Source: Berkiella_A sp963976875 (GTDB lineage Bacteria; Pseudomonadota; Gammaproteobacteria; Berkiellales; Berkiellaceae). Taken from it: a stretch of 22,827 nucleotides of DNA. The DNA is taken from contig CAXBML010000039.1 of NCBI GenBank assembly GCA_963976875.1, forward strand, positions 1 through 22,827, given 5' to 3'. The notes beneath the pieces were generated by a model. It had not been told where the DNA came from. It did not search any database and saw nothing but the letters and a program-made list of their open reading frames with translations. Positions 14,336 through 22,368 of this stretch are shown piece after piece; the first letter of the stretch is position 1, and each line of letters begins with the position of its first letter. The translations under genes and the position numbers were made by a program.

Positions 14336-15631
14336 CTAAGCAGAAATTTTCTGCTTTTTACTTATCTCCGTTGTCCCTGCTAAAGAGTTGATTGCTTCTG
14401 TCACGCCCAATGCTTTAATGTCTTCATCTACCATTGCCGTGACACAAGAGTCTGACCAGACATTGATGGCGCTCTCTAGCATATCTATGAGAGAATAAAC
14501 GGGTAAAATTATTGCCATCATCTTTACCGGCACGCCCAATGCGACTAGTAGCGACGTAGCAAGAAAATAACACCCCATAGGCACACTGGCATTACCAACA
14601 GCTGCGATAGTGGCAATAAAGATCCAACCAATTAGCTCAACCCCACTAAAACTAACGCCTGATGACATTGAGACAAATAAAACTGTAATCAATATAAAAG
14701 CGGCACATGCATTCATATTGATTGTTGTGCATAACGGTAATGAGAAGTTAGCGACCGACTCTGATATCTTAGCTTCATTTTTTGCCCTCTCTAAAGCGGA
14801 GGGTAAAGCGGCACTAGAAGACTTGCTAAAAAAAGCAATACTCAGTGCTGGCCACATATTCTTAAACAGTTTAAATGCAGATATACCTTTTGCTTTTAAG
14901 ATTACAGGCAATACTATCAGTGCTTGAATAATGTTGGCTGAAATAATACAGACCAAATATAAAACCAAATGTCTCATTTCATCACTACCATTCAGTTCTT
15001 GTATAAACAGTGTGACAAAAGCCCAAATTCCAATCGGTAATAAATACAAGACGCCTAAGGTAATATTTAATACGGTTTGATACAGCCCCATAAAAATACT
15101 TTTGAGCGGTTTACGTTTTTCATTTGGGAGAGATAATAAACCTAAGCTAAACACCACGGCCATAAAGAAAACAGAAATTACATTGCCTTCCAAGAAAGGT
15201 TGTACTAAATTTGAGGGGACAATATTTGTTAAATAATGTAAATACCCATGGCCAGCTGTTGCCATAGTCGGGAGATTCTCGGCATTCGCGCCAATACCAT
15301 CGACAACACTTTGGCTCAATTGAACGCTTGCCGGATCGATTAATATAAACAAGCCTAAGGCTACTGCCGCTGCAATCACAGTGGTTAATAAGGTATATCT
15401 TAAAACCTTCGCCCCCATGAACTTTAGTTCAGCCAGATCTTCAAACCTGAAACTGGTCGCAACTAAAGAGAGAAAAATAATAGGCAAACTGAGAAGCTTT
15501 AACAAATTAATGAAAACATCACTAATAACAGTGGCAAGTGTATGAATATCCTGGCCACCAATATATCCAGATAACAAACCTAAAATTAATGCAACAGGTA
15601 CTAGCCATTTTGATTTTAATATCGCTAACAT
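14336..15631 (-). CDS. SDF-family (DAACS) sodium:amino acid symporter, SstT-like substrate site
   Basis: A 431-aa inner-membrane secondary transporter with about eight transmembrane helices and two re-entrant hairpins (GltPh fold). Hairpin 1 has SKSSSAALPSAL. TM7 has TINMNACAAF, in which N307 replaces the aspartate of the classical NMDGT motif. TM8 has IDMLESAINVWSD: D383, N390 and D394 keep the cation and amino-group ligands, but E386 occupies the position of the arginine that binds the side-chain carboxylate in glutamate/aspartate carriers. SstT, the Ser/Thr carrier, also has Glu there and a non-Asp residue in TM7. The substrate is therefore more likely a small neutral amino acid than a dicarboxylate. 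This matters for an organism probably feeding on amino acids. A GGA lies 9 bases before the ATG on the minus strand. The family is certain; the specificity is inferred. Confidence 0.9.
   Translation of the reverse strand: MLAILKSKWLVPVALILGLLSGYIGGQDIHTLATVISDVFINLLKLLSLPIIFLSLVATSFRFEDLAELKFMGAKVLRYTLLTTVIAAAVALGLFILIDPASVQLSQSVVDGIGANAENLPTMATAGHGYLHYLTNIVPSNLVQPFLEGNVISVFFMAVVFSLGLLSLPNEKRKPLKSIFMGLYQTVLNITLGVLYLLPIGIWAFVTLFIQELNGSDEMRHLVLYLVCIISANIIQALIVLPVILKAKGISAFKLFKNMWPALSIAFFSKSSSAALPSALERAKNEAKISESVANFSLPLCTTINMNACAAFILITVLFVSMSSGVSFSGVELIGWIFIATIAAVGNASVPMGCYFLATSLLVALGVPVKMMAIILPVYSLIDMLESAINVWSDSCVTAMVDEDIKALGVTEAINSLAGTTEISKKQKISA
14339..14359 (+). terminator. possible terminator of the GST gene, overlapping the symporter 3' end
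   Basis: AGCAGA / TCTGCT with flanking A/T pairs form a hairpin followed by TTTTT on the plus strand. It would end the GST transcript about 150 bases after its stop. It is encoded within the last codons of the minus-strand symporter gene. Confidence 0.45.
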
Positions 15632-15875
15632 TTTACAATTCCAAAGATAAGATAGGTTTTACTTTTACTGTACCTGTGTAGGCACATACATCTGACTATT
15701 TGCGCGAAGCAAATGCAAGGCGAGCTAGATTCGACATCGATAAATGTGTTTGTTGTGATTCATATTTTGATTCATAGGTGCAAATTTCAAGTTTATAGCT
15801 TAGTTGCCTGGGATTATACTATAGCTAAATAAAAATAAACAACCGCTCAAGAACACCTAGAGACGTTTGGTCGGC

Positions 15876-16688
15876 TCAACGCCGATTTGACGGACATTTG
15901 GGGCTATGTGAGCTTTCTTCTCCCTCATCATCTGTCAAGCTCTCAGAAGAGGATGCGGGGGTTTCGCTGCCCGAAGGGCTAGATGGTGGGCTGCTACCAA
16001 ATAGCATTGTATATGTATTGTGTACTGCCCAGTTAACGATATTTTCTGGACATGCCCTTTTATACATTTGTAAATATTGATCTTTTACTTTTTGTTGCTC
16101 ACTAAAGCCAAGGGCGCTGACACAAGCACCAAACTCACACAATACTGCAGCACATTGAAGATTGCCCTCACGCACCGCTTCTTTTAACGCAATATTATCG
16201 TGGGCTTGAATATCTTCTACTACATGTTTATCTTTTAATAAGATTAAAAGTATATCCAGCTGGCCATGGGTGACCGCAGTGCGCATTGCCTCGTTATCTT
16301 TTAGGGCAAGGGAATTTTGGCGATACTTCAAAAGCACAGAAAAAGTGGGTCTATGACCTTCTTTAATCGCTATTAGTAAATGACTTTGTTTCGTTTTAGC
16401 ATTTCTATTATAAGCATCTTGAATAAATTCCATATTTAACAATGCTTGCAGTAAGTCATTTTTCTTTGATTCGATGCAGGCTCTAATTATCTCAATTACT
16501 GCACGATTGATGACAAAATGGAACTGTTTATCCGTTAGGGCATGCAGGTACTGATCTACATCACCGGTCTGTTTCTCGGAGATTAAACGCAGGAGCGGCT
16601 TAACAAGCTTGGCGTAGGCTATCTCATCTGCTTCACTCCACCTTGAAGTGCGACCATCGGAGTGGACGGTTATAGAGTCTCCTAGCAT
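15876..16688 (-). CDS. divergent ankyrin-repeat protein, putative effector
   Basis: A 270-aa cytosolic-looking protein with about four degenerate ankyrin units: residues 63-90, 98-122 (LLIAIKEGHRPTFSVLLKY), 131-152 (AMRTAVTHGQLDILLILLK) and 164-188 (ALKEAVREGNLQCAAVLCEFGA). The A-x-x-x-G-x-x-x-x-x-x-x-L-L pattern is kept, but the TPLH turns are lost. The C-terminal 40 residues (232-262) are a disordered Ser/Pro/Glu/Asp-rich tail (SSPPSSPSGSETPASSSES, then DDEGEESS). Ankyrin proteins with charged tails are a common class of type IV secretion substrates in Legionella and Coxiella; that role is inferred. Start: GGAG lies 11 bases before the ATG on the minus strand. The gene stands alone, with 244 bases to the symporter and 298 to the MFS gene. 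Confidence 0.78.
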   Translation of the reverse strand: MLGDSITVHSDGRTSRWSEADEIAYAKLVKPLLRLISEKQTGDVDQYLHALTDKQFHFVINRAVIEIIRACIESKKNDLLQALLNMEFIQDAYNRNAKTKQSHLLIAIKEGHRPTFSVLLKYRQNSLALKDNEAMRTAVTHGQLDILLILLKDKHVVEDIQAHDNIALKEAVREGNLQCAAVLCEFGACVSALGFSEQQKVKDQYLQMYKRACPENIVNWAVHNTYTMLFGSSPPSSPSGSETPASSSESLTDDEGEESSHSPKCPSNRR

Positions 16689-16780
16689 GCTTGAACAATC
16701 TCCAAAGAAAATATTTAAAACGAGGCCATTCTACACTTTGTTAATTAACTATGTAATACCCAAATCAAAATATTTTACTA

Positions 16781-16815
16781 TTAACTGCACTTAATTAATT
16801 AACTGCACTTAATTA
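16781..16815 (+). repeat. 17-bp tandem repeat upstream of the MFS gene
   Basis: TTAACTGCACTTAATTA is present twice with an 18-bp period, forming a run rich in TTAATTAA. A related TTAATTAACT sits at 16741. The surrounding gap (16689-16986) is AT-rich, holds no gene, and separates the divergent ankyrin and MFS genes. The repeats could bind a regulator on one helical face (18 bp is not an exact multiple of 10.5) or be slippage. Confidence 0.8.
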
Positions 16816-16986
16816 TACCTACAAATAGATAAATTTTTACAAACCAAAAATATAACCAACTAACTTGTAAATTATGCGGCTTATCACTTTTTATATTGCT
16901 GCCAATAAAATCATCGTGTAGCTTATGTCTAAGTTAATAGCTTATCAAAATTATTAAATTAGATAGTAATAGAGTGGTTTTTATTT

Positions 16987-18210
16987 ATGCAACGTACTCA
17001 AAGCGCAATGATAGCCTGGTTTGTATGGTTCTTAGCCTCTTTCTTTTATGCATATCAATATATTTTACGTGTTTTGCCAAACATCATGATGTCTGACATT
17101 CTGCAAAAATTTCATATTGAAGCAGGTGCATTTGGTCAATATTCTGGATTGTATTACTTAGGGTATGCTGGAATGCACATCCCCTTAGGTCTATTATTAG
17201 ACAAATATGGGCCTAAACGTATCTTGCCTATATGTATGCTACTCACCAGTCTCGGTGTTTTGCCCATGATCTACTCAGAGAACTGGGTATATCCTACATT
17301 AGGTCGTTTTCTTATTGGTATAGGCTCATCTGCTGCGATATTAGGCGTATTCAAAATTATACGCATGACCTTCGAAGCAAAGCACTTTACACGTATGTTG
17401 GGCTTCTCAGTAACAATTGGTTTGCTGGGCGCTATATATGGCGGACAGCCTGTAAATTATCTTATGGGTAATTTTGGGTACGAAATTGTCTTAAAGGTAA
17501 TTGCTGCGACTGGTATTTTATTGGCTATAGCGACTTATATGGTTATCCCTCATCACCAAAGTGAGCCGCACTCGCAATCAATTATGCAAGAAGTCAAATT
17601 GGTCTTAACCAATAAAATGGTTATCGCTATTTGCTTATTAGCAGGCATGATGGTAGGTCCTTTGGAAGGCTTTGCAGATGTCTGGGGTAAAGAATACCTA
17701 AAGACTAGTTACGGCTTAGAGGATAGTTTTGCCGCAACCGCACCCTCTATGATTTTCTTAGGTATGTGCATTGGCTCTTCATTAATGAGCCTGGTTGCTG
17801 AAAGAACGCGCGCCTATTATGAAATTATTATAACCAGCGCTATTGTTATGGGCGCGATTTTTACGGGTTTGTTATTAGGCTTCTTCCCGCCTCAAGCTTT
17901 ATCAATAGTATTTTTAATTGTCGGTGTATTCTGTGCGTATCAGATCCTTTCCATTTATAAAGCGTCAACTTATGTGCCTACTCACTTAATGGGCTTAACC
18001 ACCGCTATAGCCAATATGATCATTATGACTTTTGGCTATATATTTCATAGCTTGATAGGCAAGATTATGGACATTTATTGGGATGGTCAAATCGTCGATG
18101 GCACTGCAATCTATCAAGCCAAAGCCTTCGCTATGTCGCTCAGTGTGATTCCAATGGCCTTATTGCTGGCAACCATAGGGTATAGTTATATCTATTTTAA
18201 AGAAAAATAA
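16987..18210 (+). CDS. MFS transporter
   Basis: A 407-aa inner-membrane secondary transporter of the major facilitator superfamily with about 12 transmembrane helices. The loop 2-3 motif A is clear (GLLLDKYGPKRIL, near residues 67-79). The first helix starts straight after MQRTQSAMIAW and contains FFYAYQYILRVLPNIM, where an arginine sits within the membrane, a feature of substrate-binding MFS proteins. A polar middle loop near residue 185-200 (HHQSEPHSQS) divides two six-helix halves; the second half includes GPLEGFADVWGKEYL. Similar carriers are abundant in Legionella and Coxiella (amino acid, nucleoside or sugar-phosphate uptake). No neighbour tells the substrate. An intrinsic terminator follows, so it is monocistronic. 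Confidence 0.88.
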   Translation: MQRTQSAMIAWFVWFLASFFYAYQYILRVLPNIMMSDILQKFHIEAGAFGQYSGLYYLGYAGMHIPLGLLLDKYGPKRILPICMLLTSLGVLPMIYSENWVYPTLGRFLIGIGSSAAILGVFKIIRMTFEAKHFTRMLGFSVTIGLLGAIYGGQPVNYLMGNFGYEIVLKVIAATGILLAIATYMVIPHHQSEPHSQSIMQEVKLVLTNKMVIAICLLAGMMVGPLEGFADVWGKEYLKTSYGLEDSFAATAPSMIFLGMCIGSSLMSLVAERTRAYYEIIITSAIVMGAIFTGLLLGFFPPQALSIVFLIVGVFCAYQILSIYKASTYVPTHLMGLTTAIANMIIMTFGYIFHSLIGKIMDIYWDGQIVDGTAIYQAKAFAMSLSVIPMALLLATIGYSYIYFKEK

Positions 18211-18236
18211 ACTCACTCTCTGCGTATATACACCTC

Positions 18237-18257
18237 AAAAGGCCTTCTGGCCTTTTT
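18237..18257 (+). terminator. intrinsic terminator of the MFS gene
   Basis: AAAAGGCC / GGCCTTTT with the loop TTCT and a T5 tail begins 26 bases after the MFS stop. Confidence 0.9.
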
Positions 18258-18417
18258 AGGTTTTCAAACGCCCATTAGGCAACCGCTTGAATTTAAATGA
18301 TATTTTTATATGTGCCTGTGCTTCATTTTTAAATAGCATTCAAACTGGGAACTAAACTCTACTCACTGTGTCCAATCTACATATATAAACAGGCGATAAA
18401 TATATGTTGGGTTAGTC

Positions 18418-19404
18418 ATGCTTGAAATGAACGCGCTAGAAAAAAATGAATATAACCGGATAAGAATAGACCTAGAAAAATGGATCATCGCTGGCTCTGA
18501 ACAGCAACTCGATAATCTTCAACTTTATATGAAAAACAGAATGGTTCACAGAAACGATACAGACTTATTTCAAGCTGTGCGAGAACATGTCTATGAAAAC
18601 TTTTTCCATCATTCGGATAACATCTTGGATGAATACGGGAGGGACTCAGAACAATACGAGCGGGCAATAATGTTAACAGGTACGTTATTTGACGATCGCT
18701 TGAAAGCTGCACAAGGCCAAGCCGCAGAGGTGATTGCCGAAAAAACTCAAGCAGAAATTTCTGCCAATCTAGCTGAAATAGAAAAATTAACACAAGATTT
18801 AGCAGGGAAAAAACCCAAAGAACAGCAATCTCAACCCCGTCGGTCATTTACCAGTGGCTTCGATACTATGAAAGAACCCCAACCAACCCCAAAAGGAAAT
18901 ACACTAGATGGGCTAAAAGCAAAAGCCAAAGAACTAGCGCCTGATGTAGAGGATAAAAAACCAAAAGGACATTCAGGCATTATCCATAAAAAACAAAAAT
19001 ATCATGATATTCCCGCTTCTGATACACCTGCAATTGTTAATGCCCACATCTTACTAGCAATTCAGCACCGAATTGAAGGTTTAGAAAAACAGAAAAGCAC
19101 GCCAGAACGCAAAAATAGAAAAGAGGCTTTAGTCCATTTTGCGGATACACTTTTAACCCAAAATTTAAACCAGACAATTGACATAGCTAATGTTTACAAG
19201 CAAGCAATGTATGACGCCAAAGATGAAAGTAAGTTCAAAGAAGGTACAAGTTTAGATTCATCTGGGCATGGAAACAAAAGTGAGTTCCATAACCTTATTC
19301 GTCACATTTGCCAAAATGACTCAAAAACCCTAGAAAAAATAAGCCAAAATAATCCACCTATTGAAAAAGAATCAAAAAAATCACGATCACTAAAAGGAGG
19401 CTAA
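18418..19404 (+). CDS. hydrophilic coiled-coil protein of unknown function
   Basis: A 328-aa protein I do not recognise. It is strongly hydrophilic, with no signal peptide or membrane segment. Residues about 85-130 (LKAAQGQAAEVIAEKTQAEI, then LAEIEKLTQDLAGKK) form a likely coiled coil. A proline/lysine/glutamine-rich disordered linker follows (130-205), then a second helical region (NAHILLAIQHRIEGLEKQK, ALVHFADTLLTQNLNQTIDI). The C-terminus is basic and Ser/Lys-rich (KESKKSRSLKGG). The ATG at 18418 is used; an ATG at 18427 is possible. Its end encodes the strong ribosome binding site of the next gene, which starts 4 bases after the stop, so the two are probably co-transcribed. Such architecture resembles translocated effectors of Legionellales, but nothing in the sequence proves it. 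Confidence 0.7.
   Translation: MLEMNALEKNEYNRIRIDLEKWIIAGSEQQLDNLQLYMKNRMVHRNDTDLFQAVREHVYENFFHHSDNILDEYGRDSEQYERAIMLTGTLFDDRLKAAQGQAAEVIAEKTQAEISANLAEIEKLTQDLAGKKPKEQQSQPRRSFTSGFDTMKEPQPTPKGNTLDGLKAKAKELAPDVEDKKPKGHSGIIHKKQKYHDIPASDTPAIVNAHILLAIQHRIEGLEKQKSTPERKNRKEALVHFADTLLTQNLNQTIDIANVYKQAMYDAKDESKFKEGTSLDSSGHGNKSEFHNLIRHICQNDSKTLEKISQNNPPIEKESKKSRSLKGG
19392..19400 (+). promoter_or_regulatory. near-perfect Shine-Dalgarno site inside the end of the coiled-coil gene
   Basis: AAAAGGAGG lies 8 bases before the ATG at 19409 and within the last codons of the upstream gene (Leu-Lys-Gly-Gly). It indicates that the downstream small protein is highly translated and belongs to the same transcript. 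Confidence 0.85.
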
Positions 19405-19408
19405 ACTG

Positions 19409-19780
19409 ATGAGCCTAATAAGAACATCGTATATATTTTTAATGGTAGGCACTTTCTATTCTGCCTCCCTTTTAGCTAGCGCTGGCTTCAACCTTATCGA
19501 AATCATTCCTAAAGAGCTAAAAGCCTCAGATATTGAACTGATGCAACTGTATGCCCGAGATGAACTAAAAGGAAAGAAGGATGGCACCGTTGTCAATTGG
19601 ACTAATGAAGCGACTTCAAATTTTGGCTCAGTAGAGCTTCTCAAGCACTTTGATATGGACGGCAAGAACTGCAAGGAAGTACAGCATCATGTGCAACTAA
19701 ATGCCAATGCAGATAACTTTTCCCTAAAAAGTGTATTATGTGAGGACTCAACGGGCGAATGGTACAACGTACAACGATAA
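19409..19780 (+). CDS. small exported protein with RT0821/Lpp0805 surface-antigen domain
   Basis: A 123-aa protein. The N-terminus is a signal peptide (SLIRTSYIFLMVGTFYSASLLASA) with cleavage near residue 25. The mature part matches the C-terminal domain of the RT0821/Lpp0805 surface protein family (related to the Rickettsia 17-kDa antigen region): NWTNE (W64, N66) followed by GSVELL, then CKEVQHHV (C88) and CEDSTGEWY (C111, G116, W118). The two cysteines probably form a disulphide. The glycine-zipper segment found in larger members is missing, and there is no lipobox cysteine at the expected cleavage site, so it is more likely periplasmic than a lipoprotein. It is translationally favoured by the AAAAGGAGG site and co-transcribed with the coiled-coil gene. 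Function of the family is unknown; an envelope role is likely. Confidence 0.75.
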   Translation: MSLIRTSYIFLMVGTFYSASLLASAGFNLIEIIPKELKASDIELMQLYARDELKGKKDGTVVNWTNEATSNFGSVELLKHFDMDGKNCKEVQHHVQLNANADNFSLKSVLCEDSTGEWYNVQR

Positions 19781-19849
19781 GAGTTAATAAATACAGTCCT
19801 TTCGCCAGCTTCTAAATAGATTGAATTACTAGAGGGAAGAGATCTAAGC

Positions 19850-19858
19850 TGATATACT
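19850..19858 (+). promoter_or_regulatory. extended -10 promoter of the bd oxidase operon
   Basis: TGATATACT matches the extended -10 form TGnTATAAT with one change. No good -35 is present at the usual distance, as expected for extended -10 promoters. Transcription would start near 19865, 27 bases before the ATG at 19892. AGGGT (19880-19884) is the likely ribosome binding site. Confidence 0.45.
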
Positions 19859-19891
19859 ACGTGCAGTTACAACTCAACTAGGGTTGCCCGC

Positions 19892-21334
19892 ATGTTAGAA
19901 AGTTTCGATCCAGTACTGCTATCTAGAATTCAGTTCGCTTTCACTGTTAGTTTTCATATATTATTCCCGGCTTTCACCATTGGCTTGGCTAGTTGGTTAG
20001 CTGTAGTTGAGGGTTTTTACCTTTATACAAAACATCCCATATATGAAGAAATATACAAATTCTGGATAAAGATATTTGCCATTACTTTTGGTATGGGCGT
20101 CGTGTCCGGACTTATCATGTCTTATCAGTTTGGTACTAATTGGTCAGTGTTCTCTGATAAAGTCGGCAATATTCTCGGCCCACTATTGGGCTATGAAGTG
20201 ATGACGGCCTTTTTCTTGGAGGCATCTTTCTTAGGTATCATGCTCTTCGGTTGGAACCGAGTTAGCCGAAAAATGCATTTCGTAGCGACTTTAATAGTCG
20301 CAGTAGGCACTTTTATTTCTGCATTTTGGATTTTATCTGCTAATAGCTGGATGCAAACACCGGCAGGGTACACAATAGGCGAAGATGGTTTGTTTTATCC
20401 AGAAAGCTGGATGAAAATCATATTTAACCCTTCTTTTGTTTATCGCTTTTCTCATATGATGATCGCCTCTTATTTAACGACTGCCTTTGTCATTGGCGGT
20501 ATTGCCGCCTGGTACTTGTGGCAAGACCGCTTTGTAAAACATGCACGCATTATGTTCGCAATGGCAATGTTTATGGCTATTTTTGTTGCCCCTATCCAAC
20601 TTCTAATAGGCGATAACCATGGAATAAATACCCACGAATACCAACCAGCGAAAATAGCCGCTATGGAAGGTATTTGGGAAAATGAAAAAGGGGCAGGTTT
20701 ACGTCTGTTTGGCTGGCCTGATAGCAAAGCCGAAGAAACCAAATATAGCGTGGAAATACCTAAACTAGCTAGTCTCATTATTACGCACAGCTTAGACGGC
20801 GAGATCAAAGGCTTAAAAAATTGGAAAAAAGAAGATCGCCCCCCTGTCGCCATTGTGTTTTGGGCCTTTAGAGTAATGGTTGGCATAGGTTTGTTGATGA
20901 TTCTAACCGGCCTAATCGCTCTGGTACTTTATTTCAAGAAAAAGCTATTCACCACACGATGGTTTCAATTTTGGTGTATGGCGTTAACGCCCGCAGGCTT
21001 TATTGCGGTACTGGCTGGGTGGTTTGTCACGGAAATAGGTAGACAACCTTACCTTGTTTATAACCTACTTAGGACCAAAGAAATGGTCTCTCCTGTACCT
21101 GGACATTTGGTTTTTACCACTTTAGCAACGTTGATAGTGGTTTATACTTTTGTTTTTGGTTCTGCAACGTACTACATATTAAAGTTAATTGCTAAAGGCC
21201 CAATTATTGGTAAATGGCATGAAAGTTGTTATGGCGCTCATGGATTACGCCATCCAGTCACTATAAGTGATATTTTTCCTAAGTCTCATGATGAACCTAA
21301 AAATACTGACAACACTGAAGACAAAACAGATTAG
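19892..21334 (+). CDS. cioA: cyanide-insensitive cytochrome bd-type quinol oxidase subunit I
   Basis: A 480-aa inner-membrane haem subunit that oxidises ubiquinol and reduces O2 to water. Haem ligands match E. coli CydA: H22 (SFHILFPAFTIGLASW), H188 (FSHMM) and M329 (FRVMVG). The conserved glutamates for proton delivery E102 and E110 lie in GYEVMTAFFLEAS, and GRQPYLVY follows in the C-terminal half. The H188 to M329 distance of 141 residues is much shorter than in E. coli CydA (about 207), which indicates the short quinol-binding (Q) loop of the CIO subclass, together with the SFHILFPAFTIGLA start. The last 20 residues are hydrophilic and acidic. It is the first gene of an operon with cioB and a small CydX-like gene. 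It probably supports respiration at low oxygen or under nitric oxide or other respiratory inhibitors in host cells. Confidence 0.95.
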   Translation: MLESFDPVLLSRIQFAFTVSFHILFPAFTIGLASWLAVVEGFYLYTKHPIYEEIYKFWIKIFAITFGMGVVSGLIMSYQFGTNWSVFSDKVGNILGPLLGYEVMTAFFLEASFLGIMLFGWNRVSRKMHFVATLIVAVGTFISAFWILSANSWMQTPAGYTIGEDGLFYPESWMKIIFNPSFVYRFSHMMIASYLTTAFVIGGIAAWYLWQDRFVKHARIMFAMAMFMAIFVAPIQLLIGDNHGINTHEYQPAKIAAMEGIWENEKGAGLRLFGWPDSKAEETKYSVEIPKLASLIITHSLDGEIKGLKNWKKEDRPPVAIVFWAFRVMVGIGLLMILTGLIALVLYFKKKLFTTRWFQFWCMALTPAGFIAVLAGWFVTEIGRQPYLVYNLLRTKEMVSPVPGHLVFTTLATLIVVYTFVFGSATYYILKLIAKGPIIGKWHESCYGAHGLRHPVTISDIFPKSHDEPKNTDNTEDKTD

Positions 21335-21346
21335 GAGCCAGACCCT

Positions 21347-22366
21347 ATGTTCAATTTAGAGCATCTCATCAATCTCCCTTTAGTCTGGGGCGGTATTATT
21401 GTTCTGGCTTTGTTTTTATATGTGCTTTTAGATGGATTTGATTTAGGGGTGGGCATCCTTTTCCCTTTTGCGCCAGAAGACAAGTGCCGAATGAAGATGA
21501 TGAACTCAATAGCCCCTTTTTGGGATGGCAATGAAACGTGGCTGGTACTGGGGGGCGGTGGATTATTTGCCGCTTTTCCAGTCTCATATTCTATATTGGC
21601 TTCCGCGCTTTATATGCCAGTGTTGTTTATGCTCATAGCGTTGATTTTCAGAGGCGTCGCCTTTGAGTTTCGCTTTAAGGCAGGGCCTAAAACTCGCCCC
21701 ATCTGGGATTACTCCTTTCATTTTGGCTCGCTCGCGGCTGCTTTTTGTCAAGGCTTAATTTTGGGCGCCATTATTCAAGGTGTTTCGGTGGAAGGCAGAT
21801 CGTTCTCAGGCGGGCCTTTTGACTGGGTCAGTGCTTTTTCTATTATGACGGGGCTGGCGATGATTGTAGGCTATAGCCTACTGGGTGCAACATGGCTCAT
21901 CATGAAAACGGACGGTCTTACCCAAGCCTGGGCTAGAAAGATTGGTATTTATATTTTTGTCTACTTTGCTTTTTTTATTGGTGTTGTGAGCTTATGGACA
22001 CCGCATTTGAACGCGCAGCTATATCAACGTTGGTTTAGTTGGCCAAACATTTTATATTTGTCCCCTATACCTCTGGCATTAGGGCTTTGTTTTATTAGTT
22101 TACTGCGCGCCTTCAAGCAGCAAGCAGAGTATAAGCCCTTTTTTCTCACTATTACGATGTTTATCTTGTGCTATATAGGGCTCATTGTCGGACTTTGGCC
22201 TTGGATTGTGCCCTACCATATGACATTTCAAGATGCCGCTGCTGCGCCTGAATCCCAATCCTTCTTGTTGGTGGGCACCGTCTTTATCTTGCCCATAATT
22301 TTAACTTACACCGCTTACAGTTATTACGTCTTTAGAGGCAAATCTACCCATGAGGCTATGTACTAG
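21347..22366 (+). CDS. cioB: cyanide-insensitive cytochrome bd-type quinol oxidase subunit II
   Basis: A 339-aa inner-membrane partner of subunit I with eight or more transmembrane helices. The diagnostic segments are LLDGFDLGVGILFPF (residues 27-41), FWDGNETWLVLGGGGLFAAFP near residue 60, and RGVAFEFRFK near residue 100. All are hallmarks of CydB/CioB. AGGAG (21333-21337) overlaps the stop codon of cioA and lies 9 bases before this ATG, so the two are co-transcribed and probably coupled. Length is normal for the family. It stabilises the haem subunit and forms the oxygen or proton path. A third small gene starts 2 bases after its stop. Confidence 0.95.
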   Translation: MFNLEHLINLPLVWGGIIVLALFLYVLLDGFDLGVGILFPFAPEDKCRMKMMNSIAPFWDGNETWLVLGGGGLFAAFPVSYSILASALYMPVLFMLIALIFRGVAFEFRFKAGPKTRPIWDYSFHFGSLAAAFCQGLILGAIIQGVSVEGRSFSGGPFDWVSAFSIMTGLAMIVGYSLLGATWLIMKTDGLTQAWARKIGIYIFVYFAFFIGVVSLWTPHLNAQLYQRWFSWPNILYLSPIPLALGLCFISLLRAFKQQAEYKPFFLTITMFILCYIGLIVGLWPWIVPYHMTFQDAAAAPESQSFLLVGTVFILPIILTYTAYSYYVFRGKSTHEAMY

Positions 22367-22368
22367 CA

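Noticed and set aside
15698..15714. Small hairpin ATTTGC-GCGAA-GCAAAT upstream of the symporter gene
   Set aside because: Six-base stem without a T run or known motif; could be chance in AT-rich DNA, so not listed as a feature.
20470..20886. 138-aa minus-strand frame inside cioA
   Set aside because: Antisense of a gene with all haem ligands conserved.
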